Positions 23,728 to 34,975 are shown, numbered from the stretch's first letter. The stretch is DNA of 64,000 nucleotides from Nocardioides agariphilus (GCF_015352445.1 NZ_JADKPO010000009.1:1-64000), one strand, 5' to 3'. Numbers and translations are program-made. The notes: generated by a model from the sequence alone, not told the origin.

Positions 23728-26162
23728 GAACGCCCATCCTCCTGCACCAGCAGGGCCACCGGCAGGTCGCGCAGTACGTCGGCCACCAGGTCCGTGACCG
23801 GCCGACCGGAGATCACCTCGCGCCAGCGGCCCGGGAGGTCCAGCCGGGTCTCGCCCCAGCCGTTGCCGCGCGCAACACCGAGGGGCAGGCGGGTGACGAC
23901 GGCGACGGCGCCGCCGCGGTCGTAGGCCACGACGTGGTCGGCCGCAGGCCCCGAAGCCAGCACCGGCACGTAGGCCGTGAACAGCTCGGGTCGGTCGCGT
24001 CGGAGCCGGAGTGCGGACGAGGTGACCCGCAGCTTCGGGTGCGCTCCGTCGGCGAGCAGTGCCACGCGGTCGTCGTAGTCGACGGGGCGCCGGTTGTCGG
24101 GATCGGCGAGGCTGCGGTCCCACAGCTCGCTGCCCTGGTAGACGTCGGGAACGCCGGGCAACGTCAGCGCGAGGAGCTTCACGGCGAGGCCGTTGCTGCG
24201 GCCGGCCTCGTCGATCTCAGCGACGAAGGACTCGACCGCCGACCGCACCTCGGCCGAGTCGAAGGCCGCGTCCACGGCGGCATGCACGGCCCGCTCGTAA
24301 GCAGGATCCGGGTCAGTCCACGCCGTGTGGTCGCCCGCCTCGCGCATGGCCTTCTCGGCGTAGGTGTGGAGACGCTCTCGCGAGGCGGGCCAGGAACCGA
24401 TGACCGCCTGCCACAGCAGCGCTCCGAATCCGGGGTCGGGCAGCGGCGCCAGGTCGAGCAGACGATCGAGGGTGGCTTCCCAGAGCTCCGGTACCTCGGC
24501 GAGCACGGCGATGCGCGCCCGCGCGTCCTCGCTGCGCTTGGTGTCGTGGGTGGTGGTGGCCGTGAGCGCTTCGGGCCAGTCGCGCTGTCGGTGGCCCATG
24601 GCATCGTGGAACTCGGCGACGGAGATGGCGTACGCCGAGGGGTCGCCGCCCACCTCGTTCAGCGAGGTGAGGCGGGAGTAGCGATAGAACGCGCAGTCCT
24701 CGACGCCTTTGGCCATCACCATGCCGCTGGTCTGCTGGAAGCAACGTGCCGCCGGGTGTGTGGGGTCGGCGAGGAGCGGGGCAAGCGCCTCCAGGGTGTG
24801 CGCGAGGTCGGGCCGCCGGGACCTCGCTTCGGCCAGTGCGTGGTCGAGGTGCTCTCGGCCGATGGGGAGGTAGGACCGGTAGACCGGGAAGTTCGCGAGG
24901 ACCTCGGCGATGGCGTCCTCCAGTTCGTTTGGCTCGCTTGGTTTCGAGACGGGCGCTAGCGCGCCCTCCTCAACCAGCGGGGCTGGCACCAGCGGGGCTG
25001 GCGCGTCCTCCTCAACCAGCGAGCTGGCTGGCGCGCCCTCCTCAACCAGCGAGCTGGCTGGCACCAGCGGGGCTGGCGCGTCCTCCTCAACCAGCGAGCT
25101 GGCTGGCGCGCCCTCCTCAACCAGCGAGCTGGCTGGCGCGGCCTCCTCGACCAGCGGGGCTGGCGCGGCCTCCTCAACCAGCGAGTTGGCTCGCGCAACG
25201 TCGTCGACCAACGACCTGGCGATGCGGCGTACCTCGGCCAGCAGCGGCCCGTCGGCCACCGCTCGCCTCGTGTCGTGGGTGAGGTCGGGCCAGGAGACCG
25301 GTCCGCCTCGCAGCCGGGACTCGAGGGCGTCGAGGGGTGCCTGGCCGGCCGGATCGACCAGGACGCGGTCGATCACGCCGAGGACGTCGTAACCGGTCGT
25401 GCCGGCAGTCGCCCACGACGTCGGCAGGGTCTCGTGCGGCTCGAGGATCTTCTCGACGACGACGTAGGCGCCGCCCGTCAGACGGGCGAGATCGTCCAGG
25501 TAGGCGCCAGGGTCGAGGAGGCCGTCGGGGTGGTCGACGCGGAGGCCGTCGACCAGACCCTCGGCGAACCAGCGGCCGATCTCCCGGTGTGACTCGGTGA
25601 AGACCCACGGTTCCTCGACACGTACGCCGGCAAGCGTGGTGATCGTGAAGAAGCGGCGGTAGTTGAGCTCGGCGTCGCCTCGTCGCCACGAGACCAGCTC
25701 GTAGTGCTCGGCTGGCTCGGGGAGCGCTGTGTCCGGGCGGTCGCCGTCGTCGCCCAGCACGGGCAGGAGGACCCGTCCGCCGTGGGCCTCCCAGTCGATG
25801 TCGAACGCGGCGGAGTACGCCGACGACCGGCCCAGGCGCAAGACGTCCCACCACCACGCGTTCTCGGCTGGAGTGGCCACGCCCATGTGGTTGGGGACGA
25901 TGTCCACCAGCACGCCCATGCCGAGTCGCCGCGCCTCGGTTGACAACGCCAGCAGCCCCTCGGGCCCGCCCCGGGAGGAGTCGACGCGCGAGGGGTCGAC
26001 GACGTCGTACCCGTGGCTCGACCCGGCGGCTGCCTGGAGGATCGGTGAGAGATAGACCCAGTCGACGCCGAGGTCGTGGAGGTAGGGCAGGACACGCACG
26101 GCGGAGTGCAGATCGAACTCAGGCGTGATCTGCAGTCGGTACGTGCTGCGTGGAGTCCGCAT
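23724..26162 (-). CDS. treY: malto-oligosyltrehalose synthase with in-frame repeat insertion
   Basis: 812 residues, GH13 transglucosylating enzyme that turns the reducing end of maltodextrin into trehalose linkage. Start [18 protein letters not shown] is the family N-terminus; also [43 protein letters not shown] (nucleophile region), VVEKILE and [12 protein letters not shown]. Residues ~322-408 are a foreign-looking linker of repeated [10 protein letters not shown] / [14 protein letters not shown] units ending [13 protein letters not shown], the translation of the genome's dispersed REP element. Without this stretch the length is about 725, normal for TreY. It overlaps treZ by GTGA and starts 4 bp after glgX. 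Confidence 0.93.
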   Translation of the reverse strand: MRTPRSTYRLQITPEFDLHSAVRVLPYLHDLGVDWVYLSPILQAAAGSSHGYDVVDPSRVDSSRGGPEGLLALSTEARRLGMGVLVDIVPNHMGVATPAENAWWWDVLRLGRSSAYSAAFDIDWEAHGGRVLLPVLGDDGDRPDTALPEPAEHYELVSWRRGDAELNYRRFFTITTLAGVRVEEPWVFTESHREIGRWFAEGLVDGLRVDHPDGLLDPGAYLDDLARLTGGAYVVVEKILEPHETLPTSWATAGTTGYDVLGVIDRVLVDPAGQAPLDALESRLRGGPVSWPDLTHDTRRAVADGPLLAEVRRIARSLVDDVARANSLVEEAAPAPLVEEAAPASSLVEEGAPASSLVEEDAPAPLVPASSLVEEGAPASSLVEEDAPAPLVPAPLVEEGALAPVSKPSEPNELEDAIAEVLANFPVYRSYLPIGREHLDHALAEARSRRPDLAHTLEALAPLLADPTHPAARCFQQTSGMVMAKGVEDCAFYRYSRLTSLNEVGGDPSAYAISVAEFHDAMGHRQRDWPEALTATTTHDTKRSEDARARIAVLAEVPELWEATLDRLLDLAPLPDPGFGALLWQAVIGSWPASRERLHTYAEKAMREAGDHTAWTDPDPAYERAVHAAVDAAFDSAEVRSAVESFVAEIDEAGRSNGLAVKLLALTLPGVPDVYQGSELWDRSLADPDNRRPVDYDDRVALLADGAHPKLRVTSSALRLRRDRPELFTAYVPVLASGPAADHVVAYDRGGAVAVVTRLPLGVARGNGWGETRLDLPGRWREVISGRPVTDLVADVLRDLPVALLVQEDGRS
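24943..25199. repeat. REP-derived repeat block inside treY
   Basis: One near-complete REP unit (TTTCGAGACGGGCGCTAGCG, 24943 onward) followed by about nine partial units of ~30 bp carrying CCTCCTCAACCAGCG(A/G)G. All lengths keep the treY frame open; each unit encodes about ten residues. Confidence 0.85.
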
Positions 26163-26165
26163 ACC

Positions 26166-28439
26166 TCAGGGGCGCTTGGCCGCACGCTTGACGGCGGGCG
26201 GCGCGGGGCTGTCGCCCTGGGTCAGTGCGGCGACGGAGGCGGCGACGGAGTGATCCGGCTCGGGCTCCGCTTCGGCGTGCTCCTGGAGCACCACGACGGT
26301 TCGGCTGTCGAGGGCGAGCGTGGCCCCGGCCTCGAGGCCGGTCGTGGACGAGGCCACCCCGCTGGTGTCGATGACGACATCCCAGGCCTTCGCGTACTCC
26401 TCCGGCGGCAACGTCACCGTCGCTGGACCGTCGGCGTTGAAGTAGAGCAGGAAGTGGTCGTCGGTGATCGTGCGCCCGCGGGCGTCCTTGCCGTCGATGC
26501 CGTCGCCGTTGAGGTACATGCCGAGTGCCTGGGCGCCGCTCGTCCAGTCGTCCTGCTCCATGGCGCGTCCGTCGAGGTGCAGCCAGACGATGTCGTTGAG
26601 ACGCCGGCCGTCGCCGGTGCGCACGGTGTTGCCGGTGAAGAAGCGCTTGCGGCGGAAGGTCGGGTGGAGGTGGCGCAGTCTGGCGACGGCTGAGGTGAAC
26701 TCCACCAGGGGCTTGTCGGCGGTCTCCCAGTGCATCCAGGCGATCTCGGAGTCCTGGGCGTAGGTGTTGTTGTTCCCGTCTTGGCTGCGACCCATCTCGT
26801 CGCCGTGGAGGATCATCGGCACGCCCTGGCTGAGCAGCAAGGTGGCCAGGAAGTTGCGCTGGGCCTTGGCCCGCTCGGCCTGGATCTCGGGGTCGTCGGT
26901 CGGGCCCTCTGCGCCGTGGTTCCAGGAGCGGTTGTGGCTCTCGCCGTCGTTGTTGCCCTCGCCGTTGGCGTCGTTGTGCTTCTCGTTGTAGGACACCAGG
27001 TCGCGCAAGGTGAACCCGTCGTGGGCGGTGACGAAGTTGATGCTCGCGACCGGACGGCGCCCGGAGTGCTCGTAGTAGTCCGCCGAGCCCGCGAGCCTGG
27101 AGGCGAACTCGCCGAGCGACGGCTCGCCGCGCCAGAAGTCGCGCACGGTGTCGCGGTAGGCGCCGTTCCACTCGGTCCACTGGGGCGGGAAGTTGCCGAC
27201 CTGGTAGCCACCGGGGCCGATGTCCCAGGGCTCGGCGATCAGCTTGACCTGCGAGACCACCGGGTCCTGCTGCACGAGCTCGAAGAACGACGAGAGCCGG
27301 TCGACGTCGTAGAACTCGCGCGCCAGCGTGGCCGCGAGGTCGAAGCGGAAGCCGTCGACGTGCATCTCGGTCACCCAGTAGCGCAGCGAGTCCATGATCA
27401 GCTGCAGCGAGTGGGGCTGTCGCACGTTGAGGGAGTTCCCGGTGCCCGTGTAGTCCATGTAGTAGCGGGCGTCGTCCTCCATCAACCGGTAGTAGGACGG
27501 GTTGTCGATGCCCTTGAAGCTCAGCGTCGGGCCGAGGTGGTTGCCCTCAGCGGTGTGGTTGTAGACGACGTCGAGGATCACCTCGATGCCGGCGGCGTGC
27601 ATCGAGCGCACCATCTGCTTGAACTCCTGCACCTGCTGGCCGATCTTGTCCTCGGCGTCCGCGGCGCTGGAGTACTCCTGGTGCGGGGCGAAGAAGCCGA
27701 GGGTGTTGTAGCCCCAGTAGTTGCGCAGGCCCTTCTCGGAGAGCGTGCTGTCGTGCACGAACTGGTGCACCGGCATCAGCTCGAGAGCAGTGACCCCGAG
27801 CTTGGTCAGGTGGTTGGTGATCGCGGGGTGGGCGAGGCCGGCGTAGGTCCCGCGCAGCTCCTCGGGGATGTCGGGGTGCAATTGGGTGAGCCCCTTGACG
27901 TGCGCCTCGTAGATGAGGCTCTCGTTGTAGGGGATGTTGAGGCGGCGGTCGCCCTCCCAGTCGAAGAACGGGTTGATCACGACCCCGTGCACCATGTGTG
28001 CCGCCGAGTCGGCGTCGTTGCGCGAGTCGGGGTCGCCGAAGTCGTAGCCGTAGAGCGACTGGTCCCACTCGATGGAGCCGGCGGTCGCCTTGGCGTAGGG
28101 GTCGAGGAGCAGCTTGTTGGGGTTGAAGCGCAGACCCTGCTCCGGCTCGTAAGGGCCGTGCACCCGGTAGCCGTAGCGCTGCCCGGGCTGAACGGTCGGC
28201 AGGTAGCAGTGCCAGACGAAGCCGTCGACCTCTGTCAGCTCGACGCGCGTCTCCTCCACTCCGGCGCCGTTGCTGCCGGCGAGCAGACACAGCTCGACAC
28301 GCTCGGCGTGCTCGCTGAAGATGGCGAAGTTGGTGCCGCTGCCATCGAACGTCGCGCCCAAGGGGTAGGCGCTACCCGGCCAGGTCTCCACGGGGTTCCT
28401 CCGTCCGGACCTCTTTGGATCGATCCAAGGAGGATCCAA
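26166..28439 (-). CDS. glgX: glycogen debranching enzyme GlgX
   Basis: Up to 757 residues, GH13 isoamylase type. It removes alpha-1,6 branches from limit dextrins to give linear maltodextrin for TreY. Visible: CBM48 start GSAYPLGATFDGSGTNFAIFS, VYNHTAEGNHLGPTLSFKG, nucleophile Asp in VDGFRFDLAATL, Glu in KLIAEPWDIG, and NFVTAHDGFTLRDLV. The family usually starts near VETWPGSAYPLG, so the GTG at 28391 is a strong alternative to 28439. Gene order glgX-treY-treZ on the minus strand makes this the glycogen-to-trehalose operon. The C-terminus ends in a basic PAVKRAAKRP tail. Confidence 0.93.
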   Translation of the reverse strand: MDPPWIDPKRSGRRNPVETWPGSAYPLGATFDGSGTNFAIFSEHAERVELCLLAGSNGAGVEETRVELTEVDGFVWHCYLPTVQPGQRYGYRVHGPYEPEQGLRFNPNKLLLDPYAKATAGSIEWDQSLYGYDFGDPDSRNDADSAAHMVHGVVINPFFDWEGDRRLNIPYNESLIYEAHVKGLTQLHPDIPEELRGTYAGLAHPAITNHLTKLGVTALELMPVHQFVHDSTLSEKGLRNYWGYNTLGFFAPHQEYSSAADAEDKIGQQVQEFKQMVRSMHAAGIEVILDVVYNHTAEGNHLGPTLSFKGIDNPSYYRLMEDDARYYMDYTGTGNSLNVRQPHSLQLIMDSLRYWVTEMHVDGFRFDLAATLAREFYDVDRLSSFFELVQQDPVVSQVKLIAEPWDIGPGGYQVGNFPPQWTEWNGAYRDTVRDFWRGEPSLGEFASRLAGSADYYEHSGRRPVASINFVTAHDGFTLRDLVSYNEKHNDANGEGNNDGESHNRSWNHGAEGPTDDPEIQAERAKAQRNFLATLLLSQGVPMILHGDEMGRSQDGNNNTYAQDSEIAWMHWETADKPLVEFTSAVARLRHLHPTFRRKRFFTGNTVRTGDGRRLNDIVWLHLDGRAMEQDDWTSGAQALGMYLNGDGIDGKDARGRTITDDHFLLYFNADGPATVTLPPEEYAKAWDVVIDTSGVASSTTGLEAGATLALDSRTVVVLQEHAEAEPEPDHSVAASVAALTQGDSPAPPAVKRAAKRP

Positions 28440-28536
28440 GCACAGCGTGCACGGTCTGGGGCCATTGAAGCGGGTGATCGGTCTGGCCCGCTCGCTCGGC
28501 CGCGACCATTGCGAACACCTGCCCGAACTGCTGGGG

Positions 28537-28542
28537 TACGCT
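28537..28542 (+). promoter_or_regulatory. -10 box of the 75-aa basic protein gene
   Basis: TACGCT 6 bases before the ATG at 28549; leaderless spacing. The gap to the divergent glgX start is about 110 bp. Confidence 0.45.
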
Positions 28543-28548
28543 AGGTGA

Positions 28549-28776
28549 ATGCTGGGTTACGAGAAGGTGAACAAACGGCGCGTCGAGCGTCGTGTCGTCG
28601 AGACCTTGCCGGTCGGCGACCACCTGATCGCCCCGGGCAAGCAGAAGAAGCGCCCCAAGGCTCGCCGTCGTCTTGTCGACTTCAGCGCCATTGCCGCTGA
28701 GCCGCCCGCCGTGTCGATCGCCCGCGAGCGAGAGATCGTCGCCAACCTGGGCCTGCGTCAGGATCGCGCCAGCTGA
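28549..28776 (+). CDS. 75-aa basic protein of unknown function
   Basis: No family recognised. The N-terminal two thirds are very basic (NKRRVERRVVETL, GKQKKRPKARRR), the end is mixed (AREREIVANLGLRQDRAS), suggesting a nucleic-acid- or ribosome-associated protein, but this is only composition. Codon choice and the clean -10/ATG arrangement support a real gene. It is convergent with the EEP hydrolase gene and overlaps its 3' end by 19 bp. Confidence 0.6.
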   Translation: MLGYEKVNKRRVERRVVETLPVGDHLIAPGKQKKRPKARRRLVDFSAIAAEPPAVSIAREREIVANLGLRQDRAS

Positions 28777-29525
28777 ACCTGGCTCACCAGAGCGCAGTGG
28801 TCCGAGACCGGCACCCGCACCGGACCACCCGAGATCGACACGAGGCCGTCCGACCCCATCACGTGGTCGATCTGACGAGCCGGTGACCACGACGGGTACG
28901 TCGGGCCCACCGCCAGCGGCTCCAACCCGCTGATCCGACTCGCGCAAGCCGGACCCATGTTGAGGTCGCCGAGCAGGACCCGCGATCCCGGGTGATCGGG
29001 CAGTCCGCCCAGCAGGTGCCGCAGCTGCACGCCGTTCCACACCGGCAGGAACGACAGATGCGTCGCCACCACCGACACCGGACCCACAGGCGACTCGGCC
29101 ACCGCGATGATCGCGACGCGCTGCTCGTCGCGGACCAGGGTCGGGAGCCGTTGGCCGGGCCAGCGGAACGGCACTCTCAGCGGTGCTCCCGGCAGCCGGA
29201 CGATTCTCCAGTCTCGGATCGGATGACGACTCAGGAGCGCGACGCCGTACGCCGGCGCGTCGACGTCCTCGTCGTCTCTCGCCGCCCGCCACGAGTCGGG
29301 AGTACCCACGAGGGCCGGAACGAACCTCCATTCGTCGGCCCCCATCGCCTCGGCCGCGATTGCGGCCAGGTCGAGTCGCTGCGAGCGGGGCTGGTTGCGG
29401 TCGACCTCCTGCAGCGCGAGCACGTCCGCGTCGAGTGCGCGGACCGCCGCGACGTACGCCTCGACATCGACCCGCTCGGCGCCGCGCGACCGTCCGCTCC
29501 AGATGTTCCAGGTCGCGAGCCGCAT
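28758..29525 (-). CDS. endonuclease/exonuclease/phosphatase family protein
   Basis: 255 residues, EEP (DNase I-like) fold. Motifs in order: MRLATWNIWSG (catalytic Asn), LALQEVD (metal Glu), VATHLSFLP, LLGDLNMGP (Asp and Asn) and the final SDHCALVSQVQL (catalytic Asp-His). There is no signal peptide, so it acts in the cytoplasm; the substrate (phosphodiester or sugar phosphate) cannot be told from sequence. Divergent from thpR with a 41-bp gap. Confidence 0.87.
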   Translation of the reverse strand: MRLATWNIWSGRSRGAERVDVEAYVAAVRALDADVLALQEVDRNQPRSQRLDLAAIAAEAMGADEWRFVPALVGTPDSWRAARDDEDVDAPAYGVALLSRHPIRDWRIVRLPGAPLRVPFRWPGQRLPTLVRDEQRVAIIAVAESPVGPVSVVATHLSFLPVWNGVQLRHLLGGLPDHPGSRVLLGDLNMGPACASRISGLEPLAVGPTYPSWSPARQIDHVMGSDGLVSISGGPVRVPVSDHCALVSQVQLARS

Positions 29526-29553
29526 GCCGTCAACTGTGCAGGCGGGAGCGTCG

Positions 29554-29559
29554 TACGCT
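29554..29559 (+). promoter_or_regulatory. -10 box of the thpR-pnt unit
   Basis: TACGCT 7 bases before the GTG at 29567; leaderless spacing, which supports this GTG as start. Confidence 0.45.
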
Positions 29560-29566
29560 CCAGCGG

Positions 29567-30139
29567 GTGCGCATGTTCGCGGCGGTGATCCCTCCCGACG
29601 ACGTGCTCGACCACCTCGACGAGTTCCTCGACGCCCGACGCGAGGCGGACGACTTCCGGTGGGTGCCGCGCGAGCAGATGCACATCACGCTGGCGTTCCT
29701 GGCCGAGGTACCCGAACGCCGTCTCGACGACCTCGAGGAGCGACTCGAACGCGCGGCCTCCCGACGTACGTCGTTCGCCGCGAAGATCACCGGTGGCGGC
29801 GCCTTCCCCAACGTAGGTAGGGCAAGGGCGCTCTGGGCAGGACTCCAGCTCGACGACCCGGCCAGGGTCGAGCTGGGTCGACTGGCCACCGGCGTGCGGG
29901 CCGCGGCGGGCAAGGCTGGTATCGCCATCGATGGCGCCAGGTTCAAGCCGCACCTGACCGTCGCCCGCCTGAGACACCCGCAGGAGTCCACGTCGTGGGT
30001 CCGGCTGCTGGATGCGTACGTCGGGCCGCCCTTCACCGTCGACAGCGTGGAGCTGGTCGCGTCCTACCTCGGCGAGGGCCCCCGCAACCGACCGCGCTAC
30101 GAAGCCACCGCCTCCTTCCCACTAAGGTCACCTGCGTGA
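29567..30139 (+). CDS. thpR: RNA 2',3'-cyclic phosphodiesterase
   Basis: 190 residues, 2H phosphoesterase superfamily. Two HxTx motifs are present: HITL (His39, Thr41) and HLTV (His129, Thr131). It opens 2',3'-cyclic phosphate ends of RNA (older name: 2'-5' RNA ligase). GTG at 29567 gives the family start RMFAAVIPPDDVLDHL and fits the promoter spacing; ATG at 29573 is two codons in. The stop overlaps the GTG of pntAA (GTGA), so it shares an mRNA with the transhydrogenase genes. Confidence 0.88.
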   Translation: MRMFAAVIPPDDVLDHLDEFLDARREADDFRWVPREQMHITLAFLAEVPERRLDDLEERLERAASRRTSFAAKITGGGAFPNVGRARALWAGLQLDDPARVELGRLATGVRAAAGKAGIAIDGARFKPHLTVARLRHPQESTSWVRLLDAYVGPPFTVDSVELVASYLGEGPRNRPRYEATASFPLRSPA

Positions 30140-31278
30140 AGATCGCAGTGGCGGCCGAGACCCGCGACGGCGAGTCCAGGGTGGCCATGGTCCCCGAGCT
30201 CGTCGGCAAGCTGACCTCGCTCGGCTACGACGTCGCGGTGGAGCCCGGTGCGGGCCAGCACGCGTTGCTGTCGGACGAGGAGTACGTCGATTCGGGCGCG
30301 GTGATCGACGCCGATGCCATCGTCGACGCAGACGTCGTCGTCTCGGTGCAGCCGTTGACGATCGAGCGGATCCGGCGGCTGCGTCGCGGTGCGTCGACGG
30401 TCTGCTTCCTCCCCACGACGTTCGAGCAGGACGCCGTCATCGACCTGCGTGACTGCGGCATCACGGCCTTCGCGATGGAGCTGGTGCCGCGCATCTCGCG
30501 CGCACAGTCGATGGACGCCTTGTCGTCCCAGGCACTTGTCGCGGGCTATCGCTGCGCGATCGTCGCGGCCGGCATGCTGCGCCGCTTCTTCCCGCTCAAC
30601 ATGACAGCAGCGGGCACGGTGCAGCCGGCCGAGGTCGTCGTGCTCGGTGCTGGTGTGGCCGGCCTGCAGGCGATCGCGACCGCCAAGCGGTTGGGCGCGG
30701 TGGTGCGCGCCTACGACGTGCGTGCCGCCGCGGCCGAGGAGATCCGGTCGATGGGCGCCAAGTCGATCGACCTGGAGCTGGAGACCCTTGAAGGTGCCGG
30801 TGGCTACGCCCGCGAGATGACCGAGGACCGCGCCGCCCGCCAGCGCGAGCTGCTGACTCCCTACATCGCCAACGCCGACGCGCTGATCACCACCGCGGCC
30901 GTGCCCGGCCGGCAGGCGCCGATGCTGGTGACGGCGGCGATGGTCGAGGAGATGCGACCGGGTTCGGTGGTCGTGGACCTGGCGGCGGAGACCGGCGGCA
31001 ACGTCGAGGGTTCGGTCGCTGGTGAGGTGGTCCGCATCGGCAACGCGCAGGTGTGGGGTGGACGCAACGTCCCCTCGCAGATGCCGGGGCCGGCCTCGCG
31101 GCTGTACGCCCAGAACATCGTCAACATCCTGACCCTGATGACCGCCACAGGCGAAGGGACCGAGACCGGCACGTTCGCGCCGGACTTCGACGACGAGATC
31201 GTGGCCGGCTCGTGCGTCACCCACGACGGTGAGATTCGGCACGAGCCCACGCGTACTGCTCTGGAAGGAGCCTCCTGA
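30136..31278 (+). CDS. pntAA: NAD(P) transhydrogenase subunit alpha part 1 (NAD-binding domain I)
   Basis: 380 residues. Soluble dI domain of the proton-translocating transhydrogenase; binds NAD(H). Start KIAVAAETRDGESRVAMVPE, Rossmann loop LGAGVAGLQAIATAKRLGA, the RQAPMLVTAAMVEEMRPGSV segment and PSQMPGPASRLYAQNI are typical. The enzyme uses proton-motive force to make NADPH from NADH. The alpha subunit is split as in Rhodospirillum and actinobacteria. GTG at 30136 overlaps the thpR stop; the last base is shared with the ATG of pntAB. Confidence 0.94.
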   Translation: MKIAVAAETRDGESRVAMVPELVGKLTSLGYDVAVEPGAGQHALLSDEEYVDSGAVIDADAIVDADVVVSVQPLTIERIRRLRRGASTVCFLPTTFEQDAVIDLRDCGITAFAMELVPRISRAQSMDALSSQALVAGYRCAIVAAGMLRRFFPLNMTAAGTVQPAEVVVLGAGVAGLQAIATAKRLGAVVRAYDVRAAAAEEIRSMGAKSIDLELETLEGAGGYAREMTEDRAARQRELLTPYIANADALITTAAVPGRQAPMLVTAAMVEEMRPGSVVVDLAAETGGNVEGSVAGEVVRIGNAQVWGGRNVPSQMPGPASRLYAQNIVNILTLMTATGEGTETGTFAPDFDDEIVAGSCVTHDGEIRHEPTRTALEGAS

Positions 31279-31591
31279 TGGACGAGGGAGTCGTCTGGCT
31301 GACGATCTTCATCCTCAGCGTGTTCGTCGGCATCGAGGTGATCAGCAAGGTCTCCTCGACGCTGCACACGCCGCTGATGTCCGGCGCGAACGCGATCCAC
31401 GGAGTGATCCTGCTCGGCGCGATCATCGTCACCGGGTCGACCGACAACGGGCTGGCGCTGAGCATCGGGCTGGTCGCGATCGTGCTGGCCGCCGTCAACA
31501 TGGTCGGTGGCTTCCTGGTCACCGACCGGATGCTGCAGATGTTCGTGCGCAAGAAGCCGGCCGTCCGGGCGGCTGGCGACGGGGCCGACTC

Positions 31592-31595
<4 letters not shown>
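31278..31595 (+). CDS. pntAB: NAD(P) transhydrogenase subunit alpha part 2 (membrane)
   Basis: 105 residues with three transmembrane helices (TIFILSVFVGIEVIS; GVILLGAIIVTG; LSIGLVAIVLAAVNMVGGFLV) and the conserved LHTPLMSGANAIHGV that begins the proton-channel part. The C-terminus VTDRMLQMFVRKKP is cytoplasmic. It completes the dII domain together with PntB. Start overlaps the pntAA stop by one base; its own stop overlaps the GTG of pntB. Confidence 0.94.
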
Positions 31596-32992
<1,397 letters not shown>

Positions 32993-33063
32993 GGGTGGCT
33001 GCTCCGACGGGATTCCCTGACCTGAAGGCATGACCCGGGGCGCGCGGCGTCGTTGAACCCGCT

Positions 33064-33237
33064 ATGAGCGACCCTCACGACGACCGCATGGGCCGCCCGG
33101 ACGGCCACCACTACGACGCGCCGGAGTCCGATGACGACCGGGTGGGCAAGGCCTGGGTGTACCTCGCCTTGGGTGTCCTCGTCCTCACCCTCATGGTGCT
33201 GATCGCCACGGGGACGGTCGAGGTCTTCCCGCACTAG
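33064..33237 (+). CDS. 57-aa membrane protein with acidic-histidine N-terminus
   Basis: ATG at 33064. The N-terminal 29 residues are rich in Asp and His (DPHDDRMGRPDGHHYDAPES), the rest forms one membrane helix (WVYLALGVLVLTLMVLIATG) with a short VEVFPH outside tail. No family recognised. His/Asp clustering could bind metal, but that is only composition. Stands alone between pntB and upp. Confidence 0.55.
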   Translation: MSDPHDDRMGRPDGHHYDAPESDDDRVGKAWVYLALGVLVLTLMVLIATGTVEVFPH

Positions 33238-33309
33238 GTTCGGCGGCGTGAACCTCGGCGACGTACGTCGACTCCCGCTCGGTACGTTCGCGGTGGAGCG
33301 AGCCGGAGA

Positions 33310-33951
33310 CTAACCGGCCAGGCCGTAGAGACGGTCGCCGGCGTCGCCGAGGCCGGGAACGATGTAGCCCTTCTCGTTGAGCCTCTCGTCCATGGCGGCG
33401 GTCACGATCGTGACCGGGACGTCGAGGCCGGCGAGCTCCTTCTCGATCCGCTCGCAGCCCTCGGGGGCGGCGAGGAGGCAGATCGCGGTGATGTCGTCGG
33501 CGCCGCGGTCGGTGAGGAACTTGATGGCGGCGGCCAGCGTGCCGCCCGTGGCCAGCATCGGGTCGAGCACGTAGCACTGGCGGCCGGACAGGTCGTCGGG
33601 CAGGCGCTCGGCGTAGGTCGAGGCCTCCAGCGTCTCCTCGTTGCGCATCATCCCGAGGAAGCCGACCTCCGCCGTCGGCAGCAGGCGCATCATCCCGTCC
33701 AGCATGCCCAGACCGGCACGGAGGATCGGTACGACGAGGGGCTGCGGGTCGGTGAGCCGCACTCCGGAGGTCGGGGCGACGGGAGTCACGATCTGGACGG
33801 GGCCGACGCGCACGTCGCGGGTCGCCTCGTAGGCCAGCAGGGTCACCAGCTGGTCGACCAGCCGTCGGAACAAGGGCGAGTCCGTCGTCTCGTCGCGGAG
33901 GTTGGTCAGCTTGTGTGCGACGAGCGGGTGATCGACGACGTGGATGCGCAT
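33310..33951 (-). CDS. upp: uracil phosphoribosyltransferase
   Basis: 213 residues. Makes UMP from uracil and PRPP. Starts [20 protein letters not shown] as in all UPRTases; [13 protein letters not shown], the PRPP loop [11 protein letters not shown] (128-138) and the uracil-binding [16 protein letters not shown] at the end are intact. ATG at 33951 with TAGGGT 7 bases upstream, so the gene is probably leaderless. It is divergent from the tadA unit. Confidence 0.96.
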   Translation of the reverse strand: MRIHVVDHPLVAHKLTNLRDETTDSPLFRRLVDQLVTLLAYEATRDVRVGPVQIVTPVAPTSGVRLTDPQPLVVPILRAGLGMLDGMMRLLPTAEVGFLGMMRNEETLEASTYAERLPDDLSGRQCYVLDPMLATGGTLAAAIKFLTDRGADDITAICLLAAPEGCERIEKELAGLDVPVTIVTAAMDERLNEKGYIVPGLGDAGDRLYGLAG

Positions 33952-33958
33952 GGCACGC

Positions 33959-33964
33959 ACCCTA
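33959..33964 (-). promoter_or_regulatory. -10 box of upp
   Basis: TAGGGT on the minus strand, 7 bases before the ATG at 33951; leaderless spacing. Confidence 0.45.
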
Positions 33965-34025
33965 GTGGTGGCTGCCGGAGGCGAAAGGGGTTGGTTCACC
34001 CGGGCGCACATGCCACTCTGGTCGC

Positions 34026-34514
34026 GTGCCCGATGGGACAGACGGCATCGACTTCGCCCTCGCGGCCTACCGCGAGGGGAACTCCTGGCAACTCCAGGAG
34101 CTGGTGCACGACGTCCTGGTCGACGTCGACACGCTGGCCCACGCGCTGCGCCGGTTCCCCGGCGACGGTGGCGCGGTCGGCCTGGTGGGCGTCGACGAGG
34201 ACTTCTTCCTGATCGTCCGCGTCGCGGGCACCACCACGCGTGTGCTGCTCTCGGACGTGACCGCCGCCGACGAGTGGGAGCTGGCCGCATCGGCCGTCGA
34301 GTCCCTCGGCCTTCCCTCGCTGGAGGAGGACGACGACCAGGTGCCCGCCGGCGATCTCGATCTGCTCGCCGACCTCGGCCTGAGCGCGACCGAGATGGGC
34401 GAGCTCCTCGACGAGGAAGCGGACCTCTACCCCGACGAGGTGCTGTCGGACGTCGCTCGCGTCCTCGGGTTCGGAGAGCTGTTCGACGAGGCCGTGGGAC
34501 TGGCCTCAGCTTGA
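34026..34514 (+). CDS. tRNA adenosine deaminase-associated protein
   Basis: 162 residues, acidic. Proteins of this actinobacterial family are always found directly before tadA; their role is unproven. Recognisable blocks: [55 protein letters not shown], and an acidic tail [25 protein letters not shown] start at 34026. Its stop overlaps the TTG start of tadA (TTGA at 34511-34514). Confidence 0.85.
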   Translation: MPDGTDGIDFALAAYREGNSWQLQELVHDVLVDVDTLAHALRRFPGDGGAVGLVGVDEDFFLIVRVAGTTTRVLLSDVTAADEWELAASAVESLGLPSLEEDDDQVPAGDLDLLADLGLSATEMGELLDEEADLYPDEVLSDVARVLGFGELFDEAVGLASA

Positions 34515-34969
34515 GACCGGCGTACGACGCCCTGATGCAGGCCGCCCTCACCGAGGCTCGGTCCGCCCTGTCGACCGGTGACGTGCCCATCGGCGCGGTG
34601 GTGGTGGACGCCGTTGGGGAGGTGATCGGCCGCGGTCGCAACGTACGCGAACGCGACCACGACCCCACGGGTCATGCCGAGATCGTCGCCCTGCGTCAGG
34701 CCGCAGCCGAGCTCGGCTCGTGGCGCCTCGAGGGCTGCACGCTCGTGGTCACTCTCGAGCCGTGCACCATGTGCGCCGGCGCCATCGTGTTGGCGCGGGT
34801 CTCCAAGCTGGTCTTCGGCGCGTACGACGAGAAGGCCGGCGCCGTGGGCAGCCTCTGGGACGTCGTCCGAGACCGGCGCCTCAACCACCGTCCCGAAGTA
34901 CTCGCCGGCGTGCTGGCAAACGAGTCAGCGGCGCTGCTCGACGAGTTCTTCGCCGAGCAGCGCCGCTGA
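34511..34969 (+). CDS. tadA: tRNA(adenine34) deaminase
   Basis: 152 residues. Converts A34 to inosine in tRNA-Arg(ACG). Zinc site: His55 and catalytic Glu57 in GHAEIVAL, Cys85 and Cys88 in [10 protein letters not shown]. Also [17 protein letters not shown] near the C-terminus, typical of TadA. TTG at 34511 gives a start overlapping the partner gene; ATG at 34535 would drop eight residues and is possible. It is followed by a convergent membrane-protein gene whose stop lies 7 bp away. Confidence 0.92.
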   Translation: MRPAYDALMQAALTEARSALSTGDVPIGAVVVDAVGEVIGRGRNVRERDHDPTGHAEIVALRQAAAELGSWRLEGCTLVVTLEPCTMCAGAIVLARVSKLVFGAYDEKAGAVGSLWDVVRDRRLNHRPEVLAGVLANESAALLDEFFAEQRR

Positions 34970-34975
34970 GTCCGA

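Noticed and set aside
26730-28544. 604-codon open frame on the plus strand opposite glgX
   Set aside because: Antisense shadow; Val/Glu/His/Arg-rich and without motifs, whereas GlgX on the minus strand has all catalytic residues.
33248-33313. 21-codon frame (GTG) between the 57-aa membrane protein and upp
   Set aside because: Too short, overlaps the end of upp and shows no convincing ribosome binding site; might be a fragment of a lost gene but not supportable.
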